From NCBI GenBank assembly GCA_945486035.1, contig CALYTB010000002.1:1-58210 (forward strand): a stretch of 58,210 nucleotides of DNA, in the 5' to 3' direction. The stretch's first letter is position 1. Every line of letters starts with the position of its first letter. The notes beneath the pieces were generated by a model, which did no database searches, was not told where the DNA came from, and saw nothing but the letters and a program-made list of their open reading frames with translations. Of this stretch, positions 40,754 to 50,237 are shown piece after piece. Origin of the DNA: an uncultured Clostridia bacterium. Its GTDB lineage: Bacteria > Bacillota > Clostridia > Oscillospirales > Oscillospiraceae. The position numbers were made by a program, and so were the translations under genes.

Positions 40754-40815
40754 GAAAAACCCTCCCTTTCCGGATATGGGATCTGTGTGGACAGATCGGT
40801 AAATCTCTACACATT

Positions 40816-40844
40816 ATTATAGCTGTCCCAAAGGGGGTTGTCAA
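40816..40844 (-). promoter_or_regulatory. cls promoter
   Basis: On the minus strand a consensus TTGACA (40839-40844), 17 bp, TATAAT (40816-40821). Confidence 0.88.
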
Positions 40845-40870
40845 TAAAATCGGGGGAAAGGGGACGAAGG

Positions 40871-41764
40871 TCAGACCTGATCTCCGGCGGGGGACAGCTG
40901 GGACAGAATAACCGCGGCGAATACCAGGGCGCAGCCGGTCAGTTCCCAGAGTGTCATGGTTTCGTTAAGCACCAGCCATCCGCCCAGAGCGGCGAAAACG
41001 GATTCCAGACTCATGATCAGGGAGGCCGCGGCGGGTTCCAGGTGCTTCTGCCCCACGATCTGCAGGGTGTAGGCAACGCCCATGGAGAGAATGCCCGCGA
41101 AAGCGAGAGAGGGCCAGCAGGCGAGAATACTTGCCCCTTCCACAGTTTCCGTAAACAGCATGAGCGGAAGGGAGAGCAGAGTAACGACCAGAGCCTGGAT
41201 GCAGTTGAGCCGCAGACCGTCCAGTTCCGAAGCAAACCGGTCGATAAAGGTGATCTGCACCGCAAAGGCCAGGGCGCACCCCATCAGAAGAAGATCCCCC
41301 ACATTGATGCCGGAGACACCCATACAGCTGAGAAGATATAATCCCAATACCGCCAGGAGGACACTGATGACGATGGTTTTCGGGGGTTTACGGTGAAGGA
41401 ACAGCCCGATCACCGGAACAAGCACGATATACATGGCGGTAATAAAGCCCGCTTTCCCGGCATCGGTGTACACAAGCCCCACCTGCTGAAGGCTGGCCGC
41501 AACGAAAAGGGCGGCGCCGCAGATGAGTCCGGCCTTCCACAGAGCGGGATTTTTCCACCGTGCCAGGGAGCCGGAAAAACCGTACTTTTTCAGGTCAAAT
41601 AGGGTGGCTGTCAGCAAAAGAAAGATCACTGCCAGGGCGCAGCGAATGGTTTGGAAGGTAAAGGGGCCGATATGGTCCATGCCAACGCTCTGGGCGATAA
41701 AGGCGGAGCCCCAGATGACCGTTCCCAGCAGCAGGCACAGGCTGCCTTTGATTCTGCTTTTCAT
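40871..41764 (-). CDS. DMT-superfamily (EamA) transporter
   Basis: A 297-residue inner-membrane protein with ten predicted helices in two EamA repeats: LLGTVIWGSAFIAQSVGM in the first and GVAYTLQIVGQKHLEPAAASLIMSLE in the second. The latter is the signature of metabolite exporters. The substrate is unknown. The ribosome site (GGTGATG) is modest. It stands alone upstream of cls on the same strand, but cls has its own promoter. Confidence 0.9.
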   Translation of the reverse strand: MKSRIKGSLCLLLGTVIWGSAFIAQSVGMDHIGPFTFQTIRCALAVIFLLLTATLFDLKKYGFSGSLARWKNPALWKAGLICGAALFVAASLQQVGLVYTDAGKAGFITAMYIVLVPVIGLFLHRKPPKTIVISVLLAVLGLYLLSCMGVSGINVGDLLLMGCALAFAVQITFIDRFASELDGLRLNCIQALVVTLLSLPLMLFTETVEGASILACWPSLAFAGILSMGVAYTLQIVGQKHLEPAAASLIMSLESVFAALGGWLVLNETMTLWELTGCALVFAAVILSQLSPAGDQV

Positions 41765-41831
41765 AATACATCACCGGGGAGTAATGTAACATAATTCGCG
41801 ATAATTTGCAAGGAGGAGAATGGGGGAGGGG

Positions 41832-42077
41832 AAATTGTTGTTTGTAAAGATATGCTATCATTGCCACGCCAGTGCGCTTAAGTGGCGTGGCAATCCCCCC
41901 GTTGAATGGAACTAGGTAACGATTACCTCCAAAAATCACAGCAATTTCCCGCTCTGTAGGGCAATTGTCGATACATTTTACATCTAACCGGGGGATTGCC
42001 ACACCACTTAAGCGCACTGGTTCGCAATGACAGCGTTTTTCATGGTAATGACAGCAAAGACGTACAAACAACAATAT
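41832..42077. repeat. MITE-like repeat, copy F (long class)
   Basis: 246 bp with ends AAATTGTTGTTT / AAACAACAATATT, the nested CATTGCCAC and GGGGGATTGCCAC blocks, and interior shared with copy E. Its right part also has the CGCAATGACAGCGTTTTTCA tract seen in copy B, linking the size classes. Confidence 0.85.
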
Positions 42078-42108
42078 TATGTGGTGGGGTATACGGCTGA
42101 GTTGGGAA

Positions 42109-42136
42109 TTGCTTTTTTTGTGGGCTGTGGTATAAT
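42109..42136 (+). promoter_or_regulatory. pepF promoter
   Basis: TTGCTT (42109-42114) and TATAAT (42131-42136) are 16 bp apart, directly next to repeat copy F. Confidence 0.65.
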
Positions 42137-42164
42137 ATTCAAAAAAACTTCAGGAGGTTTTTAT

Positions 42165-43970
42165 ATGGAAGAAAGCAGAAAAATCCCTATGCGGGAGGAA
42201 ATCCCGATGAAGGATCGGTGGGCCACGGAGGATATGTATCCCACGGATGATGCCTGGGAGGCGGAGCTTGCTACGCTGCAGGATGACCGGGCGGTGCTTA
42301 CCGGCTACGCGGGTCGGCTGGCAGAAGGCGGCAGCGTACTGTTTGACTACCTTTCCAATATGGAACGGGTGAATGCCAAGGTGCGGCTTCTTGCCAATTA
42401 CTGCATGCGCAAGGCAGACGAGGACACCCGCAACCCGGTCTATCAGGCCATGCAGGGCAAGTTTATGGGGACGGTTGTAGCGCTCCATGCGGCGACCAGC
42501 TTCGAAACCCCGGAAATCATGGAAATCGCAGAGGAATCCCTGGATCGGTTCTATGCCGAATGCCCGGAGCTGGAACGGTATCGCAGATATCTGAACGACC
42601 TCCGCAGAAGAAAGGCCCACACCCTCTCCGCTGCCGAGGAAAAGCTGCTGGCTTCCGCCGGGGAGATGGCTCAGGCACCGGACACAATTTACGGCGCATT
42701 CGCGGATGCGGATATTTCGTTCCCGGATGCCGTGGACGCGGAGGGTGGCAAGCATCCTCTGAGCCAGGGAACCTTCGTCAGCCTGGAGGAAAGCAGTGAC
42801 CGGGTGCTTCGCAAGAGCGCTTATGAGAATCTGTATCACACCTTCGGCTCCTACCGCAATACCGCGGCCTCCATTCTGAATGCTCAGAATAAGCAGCTGA
42901 AATTCTTTGCCGAGGCGAGAAAGTATGCCACGGCCTTTGAAGCCTCCCTGGATGAAACCCAGGTGCCCACCTCTGTATACCTGAACCTGATCGAGGCGGT
43001 TCACCGGAATCTGGACAAGATGCACCGGTATGTCCGCCTGCGCAAAAAGCTGCTGGGAGTGGAAGAGCTTCACTTCTATGACATCTATACCCCGCTGCTG
43101 TCCGAGGTGGACAAGAAGATTCCCTTCGACGAGGCCAAGCAGACGGTGTACGATGGTCTGGCTCCCCTGGGTGAGGAGTACCGGAAAATTCTGAAGGAGG
43201 GCTTTGACAATCGGTGGATTGATGTGTACCAGAATGTGGGCAAGCGCAGCGGCGCCTATTCCGCCGGGGCAGCGGTGCATCCGTATGTGCTGCTGAACTA
43301 CACGGGCACCCTGGACAGTCAGTTTACTCTGGCCCACGAGATGGGACATGCCCTGCATTCCTATCTATCCAATAAGCACCAGAATCCGGTGGACGCGAAT
43401 TATGTGATTTTCGTTGCCGAGGTGGCATCCACCTGCAACGAGGCGCTGCTGATGGAGTACCTTCTGGGCAAGACCACCGATAAGAAGGAGCGGGCCTATC
43501 TGATTAACCACTTCCTGGATCAGTTCAAGGGGACCCTGTACCGTCAGACCATGTTCGCGGAATTTGAACTGAACATCGGCAAGATGGCTGCCCAGGGAAA
43601 GACCCTGACCGCGGAGGTGCTTTGCGAGGAGTACAGGAAACTCAATCAGCTGTACTACGGAGAGGATATTGTGGTGGATGACGAAATTGCCATGGAGTGG
43701 GCACGGATTCCCCATTTCTATTACAACTACTATGTGTTCCAGTACGCCACCGGCTATTCTGCCGCCATCGCGCTGTCCAGAAAAATCCTTTCTGAGGGGG
43801 AAAGCGCGGTGAAGGATTATCTGGGCTTCCTTTCCGGCGGCTGTTCCAAGACACCGATCGATCTGCTGAAGGGCGCCGGTGTGGATATGACCGGGCCGGA
43901 GCCTGTGGAGCAGGCACTGGAACTGTTTGGCAAGCTGCTGGATGAAATGGAAGCGCTGACGGAGGCGTAA
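42165..43970 (+). CDS. pepF: Oligoendopeptidase F
   Basis: A 601-residue cytoplasmic M3 zinc metallopeptidase that cleaves short peptides. The HExxH zinc motif is in FTLAHEMGHALHSYLS. The third ligand lies in FVAEVASTCNEALLMEYLL, and the family motif HFYYNYYVFQYATGYSAA is near the C-terminus. AGGAGG precedes ATG 42165; the frame is open upstream through repeat F without a ribosome site. Confidence 0.95.
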   Translation: MEESRKIPMREEIPMKDRWATEDMYPTDDAWEAELATLQDDRAVLTGYAGRLAEGGSVLFDYLSNMERVNAKVRLLANYCMRKADEDTRNPVYQAMQGKFMGTVVALHAATSFETPEIMEIAEESLDRFYAECPELERYRRYLNDLRRRKAHTLSAAEEKLLASAGEMAQAPDTIYGAFADADISFPDAVDAEGGKHPLSQGTFVSLEESSDRVLRKSAYENLYHTFGSYRNTAASILNAQNKQLKFFAEARKYATAFEASLDETQVPTSVYLNLIEAVHRNLDKMHRYVRLRKKLLGVEELHFYDIYTPLLSEVDKKIPFDEAKQTVYDGLAPLGEEYRKILKEGFDNRWIDVYQNVGKRSGAYSAGAAVHPYVLLNYTGTLDSQFTLAHEMGHALHSYLSNKHQNPVDANYVIFVAEVASTCNEALLMEYLLGKTTDKKERAYLINHFLDQFKGTLYRQTMFAEFELNIGKMAAQGKTLTAEVLCEEYRKLNQLYYGEDIVVDDEIAMEWARIPHFYYNYYVFQYATGYSAAIALSRKILSEGESAVKDYLGFLSGGCSKTPIDLLKGAGVDMTGPEPVEQALELFGKLLDEMEALTEA

Positions 43971-43974
43971 GAGT

Positions 43975-44274
43975 GTGGGCGAGCTGTTCTTACCGACCCT
44001 TCATACCTTTGCCATGAACAATGTCTTCACCGGGTCCATGGGCCTTTTTCGGTTCCGGGCGGAGCCCAAGGTGGTCATGGCCACTGCCAAAGAGGTGGAT
44101 TTTACCCAGAGCTCGATTCACTGTGAATTCTGGCATGGGCTGTACTGCTATGAAAAAAGCACCATGGAAGGGGAGAAAACCTTCCCCATGACCGAGGAGG
44201 GCAGGCTTGAGATGAAGCAGTGGCTGGAGGAGCATATTCCTGCCACGGATGAAAAAACGCAAGGAGATTTGTAA
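43975..44274 (+). CDS. Unknown 99-residue protein after pepF
   Basis: A soluble protein starting at a GTG (MGELFLPTLHTFAMNNVFTGS). It contains RFRAEPKVVMATAKEVDFTQSSIHCEFWHG, mostly beta-strand, and a helical end EEGRLEMKQWLEEHI. No family is recognised. GGAGG of the pepF tail is 9 bp before the GTG, and the gap to pepF is 4 bp, so translation is probably coupled to pepF. Confidence 0.72.
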   Translation: MGELFLPTLHTFAMNNVFTGSMGLFRFRAEPKVVMATAKEVDFTQSSIHCEFWHGLYCYEKSTMEGEKTFPMTEEGRLEMKQWLEEHIPATDEKTQGDL

Positions 44275-44293
44275 AAACAGAATAAAATAACCC

Positions 44294-44322
44294 TTGATTT
44301 TACGCCTGAAGCTGTATATAAT
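44294..44322 (+). promoter_or_regulatory. Promoter of the 217-residue unknown gene
   Basis: TTGATT (44294-44299) and TATAAT (44317-44322) are 17 bp apart. Confidence 0.78.
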
Positions 44323-44350
44323 AACCACATACTGAGCAGGATGTGGTGAA

Positions 44351-45004
44351 ATGGATTGGGTTGTGGTACAGGATGCCGATCAGATGGAGCAGGTTTTCCA
44401 GGGCTTTCTGAGAAGAAAAGAAAGGGTCCTTATCTGCCTTCCCGAGGAGCCGGACTCCCCGGGAAGGCTGCTGTGCGACCTGGTTTCCCAATGCGGAGGC
44501 GTTCCGGTTTCTGCCCAGAAGGATATGCGTTGGATTCCCTTGCTGAAGCAGGGGTTTTCCAAACGCTGTGGCTGCCTGGTGGGCAGCCAGGACGTGATCC
44601 TGGGGCTCAGCAAGCTGGCGCATCGGATGAGAATTCCGCTCTATGCCCACAGCTGTGTGATTGCGGGCGATTCCCCGGACCCATGGACGGCGGAGGCGAT
44701 TGAGACAGGGCTGGACAGTACCATTCGCGCCTGCTTTCAGTCCGTATGCCAGTCCCCCGAGCCCGATCCGGTGCTGGAGCAGCTGGCCAGGGAGCTCAGG
44801 CGGCGGACATCCATCCTGGATTTTCGGCTGGAGCGGACGGAGTCCGGGCTTTCCCTGGAAATGGTTACATTCCCCGGGGAAAAGCTTCCCAAGCTCCCCA
44901 ATCTGGCAAAGCTTGTGTCCCGGGAATGGGATCCGGCTACGGATTGTCCCTTTGAACTGGAAAGGGTGGGGAGTAATCCGATTTTTTCTTATGGGACCCA
45001 TTGA
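44351..45004 (+). CDS. Unknown 217-residue protein
   Basis: A soluble alpha/beta protein (MDWVVVQDADQMEQVFQGFL). The first half alternates hydrophobic strands and helices (VLICLPEEPDSPGRLLCDLVSQCGGVPV, then WIPLLKQGFSKRCGCLVGS), like a nucleotide-binding Rossmann fragment. The second half has LEQLARELRRRTSILDFRLERTESGLSLEMVTFPGEKLPKLPN, which faintly resembles the C-terminal region of adenylate-forming ligases. I cannot assign a function. It has its own promoter; its stop overlaps the alaS -35. Confidence 0.75.
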   Translation: MDWVVVQDADQMEQVFQGFLRRKERVLICLPEEPDSPGRLLCDLVSQCGGVPVSAQKDMRWIPLLKQGFSKRCGCLVGSQDVILGLSKLAHRMRIPLYAHSCVIAGDSPDPWTAEAIETGLDSTIRACFQSVCQSPEPDPVLEQLARELRRRTSILDFRLERTESGLSLEMVTFPGEKLPKLPNLAKLVSREWDPATDCPFELERVGSNPIFSYGTH

Positions 45005-45028
45005 CTTTTTCGGCGTTTGTGGTAGAAT
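45001..45028 (+). promoter_or_regulatory. alaS promoter
   Basis: TTGACT (45001-45006) and TAGAAT (45023-45028) are 16 bp apart, just before the T-box leader. Confidence 0.75.
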
Positions 45029-45034
45029 ACACAC

Positions 45035-45262
45035 GATATGCAAAGACATTGCGGAAACAAAGCAGACTGAAAACCCGAAGCGAGAGGGGGATGGTGGAAG
45101 CCCCTTGGCGGAGGTCTGCAGGCCACTTCCTGCGTTGCCCGGGATGACCGGGACGGGTGCTCCCGTTATAGAGCGACTAAGAGGTTCCGGCCTGCCGGAA
45201 TGAATTAGGGTGGTACCGCGCGTTTTACGTCGCCCCTAGCTTCAGGGGCGGCGTTTATTTAT
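45035..45262 (+). promoter_or_regulatory. T-box riboswitch (tRNA-Ala sensing) for alaS
   Basis: The T-box sequence AATTAGGGTGGTACCGCG is at 45203-45220. Stem I carries the distal loop GGTGGAAGCC at about 45093-45102, and the likely specifier codon GCG is at 45108-45110. A terminator hairpin (CGTCGCCCC / GGGGCGGCG plus TTTATTT) occupies 45229-45258. Uncharged tRNA-Ala would favour the antiterminator and turn alaS on. The specifier assignment is the least sure part. Confidence 0.93.
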
Positions 45263-45304
45263 GCCCACCTTTTCTGTTGCAAACTGTTATGGAGGTAAAA
45301 ATCA

Positions 45305-47944
45305 ATGAGCCAGAAACCCTATGGAGTGAATGAACTCCGGGAAATGTTCCTTTCCTTCTTTGAGAGCAAGGGCCACCTGCGTCTGCCCAGCTTCTCTTTG
45401 ATTCCCCAGAATGACGCGTCGCTGCTGCTGATCAATTCCGGCATGGCCCCCATGAAGCCCTATTTCACCGGCGAGGTGGAGCCTCCCCGGCACCGGGTCT
45501 GCACCTGCCAGAAGTGCATCCGCACCGGCGATATCGAGAACATCGGTAAAACTGCCCGCCACGGCACCTACTTTGAGATGCTGGGCAATTTCTCCTTCGG
45601 CGACTACTTCAAGCATGAAGCCATTGCCTGGAGCTGGGAGTTTCTGACCAAGGTGGTGGGACTGGACGAGAATCGCCTGTACCCCTCCATCTATGAAAAC
45701 GACGACGAGGCCTTTGAGATCTGGAACAAGGAGGTGGGGGTTCCCGCCGACCGGATCTTCCGTTTCGGCAAGTCCGACAACTTCTGGGAGCACGGTTCCG
45801 GCCCCTGCGGCCCCTGCAGCGAGATCTACTATGACCGGGGCGAAAAGTACGGCTGCGGAAAGCCCGGGTGTACTGTGGGCTGCGACTGCGACCGGTACAT
45901 GGAGGTCTGGAACAACGTATTCTCCCAGTTCAACAACGACGGGCAGGGCAACTACACGGAGCTGTCCCAGAAGAATATTGACACCGGTATGGGCCTGGAG
46001 CGGCTGGCGGTGGTGTGCCAGGATGTAAACAGCCTGTTCGATGTGGATACCGTCATGAACATCACCAACAAGGTCACGGAGCTTACCGGTGCCTCCTACG
46101 GCCAGAGCGTAAAAATGGACGTGAGCCTGCGGGTGATTACCGACCATATCCGCGCTTCCACCTTCATGATTGCCGACGGCGTGCTGCCCAGCAACGAGGG
46201 CCGGGGCTATGTGCTGCGCCGTCTGCTGCGGCGGGCTGCCCGGCATGGAAAGCTCCTGGGCGTGGACCGTCCCTTCCTGTACCAGGTGGTGGAGACGGTG
46301 ATCCGGGAAAATGAGTCCCATTACACCTACCTGCGGGAACGGGCGGAGTATATCACCAAGGTGGTCAAGGTGGAAGAGGAGAACTTCGCCCGGACCATTG
46401 ACGGCGGTATGCGGATTTTCAACGAAATGCTGGCCGAGCACAAGGCCAAGGGAGAAAACGAATTCTCCGGCGCCGATGCCTTTAAGCTCTATGATACCTA
46501 CGGCTTCCCCATTGACCTGACCCTGGAAATGGTTGCCGACGAGGATATGACCCTGAACCAGAAGGAATTTGCCCAGCTGATGCAGGAGCAGAAGGTTCGC
46601 GCCCGGGAGGCCCGGAAGGCTCTGGGTGACCTTGCCTGGGCGGGTATCGATCTGGGACTGGACAACACCCCCACCACCTTCGTGGGCTATGAGCGGTTCA
46701 ACTGTGATGCCAGAGTGCTGGCGGTCTGCGTGGGCGACGAGGTTTCCGGCACCATCGCCGGAGGCGAGAGCGGCATCATCGTACTGGATCGGACCCCCTT
46801 CTACGCCGAAATGGGCGGCCAGGTGGCGGATCATGGCGTTCTGATGCTGGGCAGCAGCCGATTTGAGGTAACCGATGTCCAGAAGGATAAGGGCGGAAAG
46901 TATCTGCACTATGGCAAGCTGAATTCCGGTGTGATTAAGGTGGATGATGTGGTCTGCGCCAGCGTGGATGTGGAGCGCAGAAAGGCCATTATGCGCGCCC
47001 ACTCCGCTACCCACCTGCTGCAGAAGGCGCTGAGAAGTGTCCTGGGTGACCATGTTCATCAGGCAGGCTCTCTGGTGGAGCCGGACCGGCTGCGCTTTGA
47101 CTTCACTCACTACTCCGCGCTGACAGCTGAGGAAATGACCAAGGTCAATGCCATTGTTCAGAACGCTGTTCTGGAGGGCTATTCCATCGTTACCCGGGAA
47201 ATGCCCATCGAAGAAGCCAAGCGCATGGGTGCTACCGCGCTCTTCAGTGAGAAATACGGCGACATGGTCCGGGTGGTTAACATGGGGGACTACTCCATCG
47301 AGCTGTGCGGCGGTACGCATCTGGACAACACCGCCAAGGTGGGTCCCTTCGAGCTGGAGGGTGAGGGCAGCGTAGCTTCCGGTGTCCGCCGGATTGAGGC
47401 CATCACCGGCAAGGAATGCATGAAGAAGATGGAGCGCAACCAGGCCATGCTTTATGAGGCCGCGGCCAAGCTCAAAACCAAGCCCGCGGAGGTGGCCGCC
47501 CGGATTCAGAGCCATCTGGAGGAGCTGAAGGAACTGAAGCGCTCCATTGAGGGCTTCAAGGCCCGGGAGACCTCCGGCGAGATTGAACGGATTCTGTTCG
47601 GCTCCCATACCATTGAGGGGCTGCGGGTGATTACCGCTTCGGTGCCCAACGCGGATGCGGCCAAGCTGCGCCAGATGGGCGATCTGCTGCGGGACAAGGA
47701 CAGCAGTGTTGTGGCGGTGCTCTCCAGTGTCAAGGACGGAAAGATTTCCTTCCTGGCGGTCTGCGGCAAGGAGGCCAATGCCAAGGGCATCAAAGCCGGT
47801 GACCTGGTGAAGCAGGTTTGCTGCTGCTGCGGAGGCAGCGGCGGCGGTAAGCCCGACTGCGCCATGGGCGGCGGCAAGGATCCCACCAAGGTGGATAACG
47901 CTTTGGCATTGGTGGACGATATCGTGGTTTCCATGGTGAAATGA
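45305..47944 (+). CDS. alaS: Alanyl-tRNA synthetase
   Basis: A 879-residue class II synthetase, full length. The aminoacylation core has RHGTYFEMLGNFSFGDYFK (motif 2) and GLERLAVVCQ (motif 3). The editing domain zinc site is HSATHLL with CGGTHLD. The C-terminal C-Ala domain ends GSGGGKPDCAMGGGKDPTKVDNAL. GGAGG precedes the start. It is regulated by the T-box upstream and ended by a strong hairpin. Confidence 0.97.
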   Translation: MSQKPYGVNELREMFLSFFESKGHLRLPSFSLIPQNDASLLLINSGMAPMKPYFTGEVEPPRHRVCTCQKCIRTGDIENIGKTARHGTYFEMLGNFSFGDYFKHEAIAWSWEFLTKVVGLDENRLYPSIYENDDEAFEIWNKEVGVPADRIFRFGKSDNFWEHGSGPCGPCSEIYYDRGEKYGCGKPGCTVGCDCDRYMEVWNNVFSQFNNDGQGNYTELSQKNIDTGMGLERLAVVCQDVNSLFDVDTVMNITNKVTELTGASYGQSVKMDVSLRVITDHIRASTFMIADGVLPSNEGRGYVLRRLLRRAARHGKLLGVDRPFLYQVVETVIRENESHYTYLRERAEYITKVVKVEEENFARTIDGGMRIFNEMLAEHKAKGENEFSGADAFKLYDTYGFPIDLTLEMVADEDMTLNQKEFAQLMQEQKVRAREARKALGDLAWAGIDLGLDNTPTTFVGYERFNCDARVLAVCVGDEVSGTIAGGESGIIVLDRTPFYAEMGGQVADHGVLMLGSSRFEVTDVQKDKGGKYLHYGKLNSGVIKVDDVVCASVDVERRKAIMRAHSATHLLQKALRSVLGDHVHQAGSLVEPDRLRFDFTHYSALTAEEMTKVNAIVQNAVLEGYSIVTREMPIEEAKRMGATALFSEKYGDMVRVVNMGDYSIELCGGTHLDNTAKVGPFELEGEGSVASGVRRIEAITGKECMKKMERNQAMLYEAAAKLKTKPAEVAARIQSHLEELKELKRSIEGFKARETSGEIERILFGSHTIEGLRVITASVPNADAAKLRQMGDLLRDKDSSVVAVLSSVKDGKISFLAVCGKEANAKGIKAGDLVKQVCCCCGGSGGGKPDCAMGGGKDPTKVDNALALVDDIVVSMVK

Positions 47945-47953
47945 GTTTTTTGT

Positions 47954-47983
47954 GGGCCGTCCCGTGTCTTTTCGGGACGGCCC
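47954..47983 (+). terminator. alaS terminator
   Basis: An 11-bp stem GGGCCGTCCCG/CGGGACGGCCC encloses 8 nt. The following T-tract is short (ATTTCG). Confidence 0.75.
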
Positions 47984-48010
47984 ATTTCGTACGGCTGCGG
48001 AGGTGATGGT

Positions 48011-50233
48011 ATGCGTGTGCTGATGTGGTTTTCCCTGGGATACGGCATTGCCTGCGCTCTGGGCGCATATCTGATCCCCCAGGGGCAGCTCTTGACTGCC
48101 GCGGCGGTTTTCTGTGCCGGAATGCTTGTGATGCTGCTTACGGGTATTCGCTTTCGGAAAGCAAGAATTGCCGCGTTGGTGCTTTTTGGCTGCAGCGCGG
48201 GGTTGGGATGGTTCTGCATATATACACAGCAGTATCTTGGAATTGCCCAGAAGTGGAATGATGTTACCCGGGATGCGGAGCTGACAGCTGTCGGATACTC
48301 TGCGCAAACCGATTACGGTTGGTCCGTGGATGCTTTTGTTTCGATTGAGGAAAAACCTTACCGGGTGCGGGTCTATCTGGAAGGGGAGGAAGAAATAGCG
48401 CCTGGGGACAGAGTCTACGGAGTATTCCGCTTTCGCTATACACAGCCCCGTGCCTGGGAGCGGACCAGCCGATATCAGGGAAAGGGAATATTTCTGACAG
48501 CGCGGCAGGAAGAAAGTGTGGAAATCCACGGGTCAGACGGTATGTCCTGGTGGTGCTATGGTCCTGTTTTGGCGAGAAAAACCGGGGCAATTCTGGAAGA
48601 AGCGTTTCCGGAGGATGTGCAGTCCTTTGTAAAGGCGCTGCTTCTGGGTGACAGCGATGGTCTGAGCTATGAAGCGGATATGGATCTGAGAATCAGCGGA
48701 ATTCGCCACATTGTGGCGGTTTCGGGGCTGCATGTTGCTATTTTGTGCGGCCTGGTGGAGTTTATGACCGGGAAGAGGCGTTTTCTGACTGCTTTGATCG
48801 GGATTCCTGTGATGGCGCTGTTTGCGGCAATGGCGGGCTTTACGCCGTCGGTTACCCGTGCCTGCGTAATGGCGGGCCTGATAATCCTTGCGCGGCTTTT
48901 TGACCGGGAGTACGATTCCTTGACCGCGTTGGCCTTTGCCTGCCTTGTTATGCTGACGGTGAATCCGCTGATCATCGTCAATGCGGGATTTCAGCTTTCC
49001 GTTGCCTCCGTCTGCGGAATCCTGCTGTTTTGCAAACCGCTGGACGGTTGGCTGCTCAGGCGCAGACCAAAGGCGGTCGGAAAGATCTGGCGCTGGATTT
49101 GCCAGTGCAGCGCGGTGACACTCAGCGCCATGGTGCTGACCGTACCGCTGTCTGCCGTCTACTTTGGGACGGTGAGCGTCATCGGTGTGGTGACCAATTT
49201 GCTGACACTGTGGGTGGTGAACCTGATCTTTAACGGCACGGTGGCGGTGTGCGCTGCGAGTTTGCTTTCGGCAAAGCTCGCCGGAGCGCTGGGATGGATG
49301 GTGGCCTGGCCGGTGCGTTACGTGCTCTTGGTTGCCGGATGGCTCTCCCGGGTGCCGCTGGCGGCGGTGTATACGGACAGCGTATACATTGGGGCATGGC
49401 TGGTATTCTGCTATGTTCTGCTGGGTGTTTGCATGATCCGGAAAAAGCGGCGAAACGGTGTAACCTTCTGCTGCGCCTGCCTGGGCCTGTGCATCGCGCT
49501 TGGATGCTCCTGGTTAGGGCCCCTGACGGACGGATGCAGGGTGACCATGTTGGATGTGGGACAGGGCCAGTGTATTCTTCTGCAAAGTCGTGGAAAGACT
49601 TTTCTGCTAGACTGCGGAGGGGATACCGGGAAAAATGCCGCGGACAGAGCTTTTCGCAAGCTCAGCAGTCAGGGCATCCGCCGGTTGGACGGGGTGATTC
49701 TGACCCATGGGGATGCTGACCACATCGGAGGGATTGGTTATCTGCTCAGCCGGATGAAAACCGATCTGATCATTGTTCCCGCGGGCATGGATCCGGAAAT
49801 CCTGCCGGATTTGGATGCGGAGACGGTATGGGTGGATCGGGAACTGGTTCTGCGCTGTGATGAGTGTACAATCCGCATCTTTCCTCCCGCTTTTTTGGAA
49901 AAGGACAACGAAAACGGGCTGTGCATCTTGTTTGAAGCGGAAAACTGTGGTATATTGATTACCGGTGACCGCAGTGCCAGGGGAGAACGGATGCTCATCA
50001 AGCGGCATGTACTCCCGGATGTGGATGTTCTGGTCGCCGGGCACCATGGGGCGAAAACCTCCGCCTGCCGGGACCTTTTGGAATCGGTTCGTCCGGAAAC
50101 GGTTCTGATTTCGGTGGGGGCGGGGAATCCCTATGGTCAACCGCATGAGGAATTACTGGACAGACTATTGGATTTTGGCTGTTCGGTTTATCGGACAGAT
50201 CAGGAAGGAACCATTCTGTATCGGGGGAGGTGA
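48011..50233 (+). CDS. comEC: ComEC/Rec2 DNA-uptake channel
   Basis: A 740-residue membrane protein that moves single-stranded DNA into the cell in transformation. The N-terminal soluble/membrane region (DUF4131-like) spans about 1-190. The competence domain has the hallmark ISGIRHIVAVSGLHVAILCGL and many membrane helices. The C-terminal part is a metallo-beta-lactamase-like domain with TMLDVGQGQCILL, LDCGGDTGKN and THGDADHIGGIGYLL. GGAGGTGATGG precedes the start. No other com genes are in the window. Confidence 0.94.
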   Translation: MRVLMWFSLGYGIACALGAYLIPQGQLLTAAAVFCAGMLVMLLTGIRFRKARIAALVLFGCSAGLGWFCIYTQQYLGIAQKWNDVTRDAELTAVGYSAQTDYGWSVDAFVSIEEKPYRVRVYLEGEEEIAPGDRVYGVFRFRYTQPRAWERTSRYQGKGIFLTARQEESVEIHGSDGMSWWCYGPVLARKTGAILEEAFPEDVQSFVKALLLGDSDGLSYEADMDLRISGIRHIVAVSGLHVAILCGLVEFMTGKRRFLTALIGIPVMALFAAMAGFTPSVTRACVMAGLIILARLFDREYDSLTALAFACLVMLTVNPLIIVNAGFQLSVASVCGILLFCKPLDGWLLRRRPKAVGKIWRWICQCSAVTLSAMVLTVPLSAVYFGTVSVIGVVTNLLTLWVVNLIFNGTVAVCAASLLSAKLAGALGWMVAWPVRYVLLVAGWLSRVPLAAVYTDSVYIGAWLVFCYVLLGVCMIRKKRRNGVTFCCACLGLCIALGCSWLGPLTDGCRVTMLDVGQGQCILLQSRGKTFLLDCGGDTGKNAADRAFRKLSSQGIRRLDGVILTHGDADHIGGIGYLLSRMKTDLIIVPAGMDPEILPDLDAETVWVDRELVLRCDECTIRIFPPAFLEKDNENGLCILFEAENCGILITGDRSARGERMLIKRHVLPDVDVLVAGHHGAKTSACRDLLESVRPETVLISVGAGNPYGQPHEELLDRLLDFGCSVYRTDQEGTILYRGR

Positions 50234-50237
50234 CATC

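Noticed and set aside
45302..48529. A >1000-codon open frame antisense to alaS
   Set aside because: It mirrors a strongly coded synthetase; it is a by-product of GC-rich codon use, with no start signal.
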